NCBI GenBank assembly: GCA_946803715.1
Contig: CAMPET010000034.1
Coordinates: 28,461-46,726 of the forward strand
Direction of reading: 5' to 3'
Source of the DNA: Beroe ovata
Lineage: Eukaryota > Ctenophora > Nuda > Beroida > Beroidae
DNA length: 18,266 nt
The notes beneath the pieces were generated by a model that was not told where the DNA came from, did not search any database, and was given only the letters and a program-made list of their open reading frames with translations. Positions 17,411-18,266 of the stretch are shown in pieces (positions within the stretch are counted from its first letter, which is position 1; each line of letters begins with the position of its first letter). The position numbers and the translations under genes were made by a program.

Positions 17411-18266
17411 GAGTTAAGGGCCGACATAACCTCAATAGAGTTAAGGGTCGACATAACCCCATATCCGCCCAAAGCATGTCAGTTTTAGCGAGCATTTGAG
17501 GAAAATTCCCAAACGGATTGATCGATTGACTTGAAACTTCTACCATACCTTAAGGAACATAAGAAGCTCGGACAGCCAAAATTTCATGTCAATCCGATAA
17601 TCGGTTTCCAAGTTAAGGGCCGGCATAACCCCTTATCCGCCAAAAATATGTCATTTTGAGTGAGCATTTGAGGATAGCTCCCAAATGGATAGACCGATTG
17701 ACTTGAAACTTCTACCATAAATTAAGGACCATTAAAAACTCGGACAGCCAAAATTTCACGTCAATCCGATAATCGGTTGTCAAGTTAAGGGCCGACATAA
17801 CCCCTTATTCGCCAAAAACATGTCATTTTGAGTGAGCATTTGAGGATAGCTCCCAAATGGATAGACCGATTGACTTGAAACTTTTACCATAACTTAAGGA
17901 CCATTAGAAACTCAGACAGCCAAAACTTCACGTCAATTCGATAATCTGTTGTCAAGTTAAGGGCCGACATAACCCCTTATCCGACCAAAACATGTCAGTG
18001 TGAGTGAGCATTTGAGGATAGCTCCCTCACGGATGGATCGATTGACTTGAAACTTCTACCATAATTCAAGGACCATTAGAAACTCGGACAGCCAAAATTT
18101 CACGTCAATCCTATTATCGGTTTCGAAGTTAAGGGCCGACAAAACCCCTTATCCGCCAAAAACATGTCATTTTGAGTGAGCATTTGAGGATAACTCCCAA
18201 ATGGATAGACCGATTGACTTGAAACTTATACCATAACTTAAGGACCATTAGAAACTCAGACAGCCA
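17411..18266 (+). repeat. 172-base satellite array, forward orientation, open at the window edge
   Basis: AGTTAAGGGCCGACATAACC-type unit starts fall at 17439, 17611, 17783, 17955 and 18127, exactly 172 bases apart each time. A 28-base partial unit start (17411-17438) precedes the first full monomer. Monomers differ by scattered substitutions. Each carries TAAGGG...CCCTTA hairpin arms near its start, and a near-palindrome formed by GATTGACTTGAAACT and the complement of AATTTCACGTCAATC. No CENP-B box is seen. Confidence 0.95.

Noticed and set aside
17411-18266. Centromere identity from a CENP-B box in the satellite
   Set aside because: No sequence fitting the CENP-B box pattern is present; period alone does not show a centromere.

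Overview
The window looks like nuclear DNA from an invertebrate-type metazoan. GT-AG introns, mostly 80-250 bases, interrupt a single long plus-strand gene, the standard genetic code fits, and introns and flanks hold satellite-like and dispersed repeats. There are no bacterial-style operons, no rRNA or tRNA that I can recognise and no transposase or reverse transcriptase ORF. The exact lineage cannot be fixed from sequence alone.

Almost all coding content belongs to one gene. I traced 28 exons (383/396 to 17325/17329) by joining acceptor and donor sites; intron phase agrees at all 27 junctions and the joined frame stays open for about 2,470 codons. The product is a giant, highly charged coiled-coil protein (Glu/Lys/Gln/Leu heptads) with few non-helical interruptions. 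These are a segment around residues 248-301, a Cys-containing plus Ser/Pro/Arg-rich break around 1600-1720, and a linker around 1834-1895. Three xQTD motifs resemble dynein light chain LC8 binding sites. No motor, GRIP, PACT or other nameable domain is visible, so no gene symbol is given. One 4,124-base exon (5311-9434) carries more than half the protein; the other exons are 60-229 bases.

Layout: 1-214, a 172-base satellite in reverse orientation; 215-395, the 5' flank; 396-5193, twelve small exons; 5311-9434, the giant exon; 9589-11930, two exons around a 2-kb intron filled by a roughly 545-base tandem repeat; 11931-13454, a 1.5-kb intron with a dispersed TTGACACCA-type motif; 13455-17329, thirteen small exons; 17411-18266, the same 172-base satellite in forward orientation and still running at the window edge. 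The gene is therefore bracketed by inverted copies of one satellite family.

The most suggestive non-coding signal is a set of RFX X-box-like sites in the gene body. Two form a perfect inverted pair in intron 1. RFX factors drive ciliary and centrosomal genes in animals, which fits a large coiled-coil protein with LC8-like motifs. This is an inference and remains untested.
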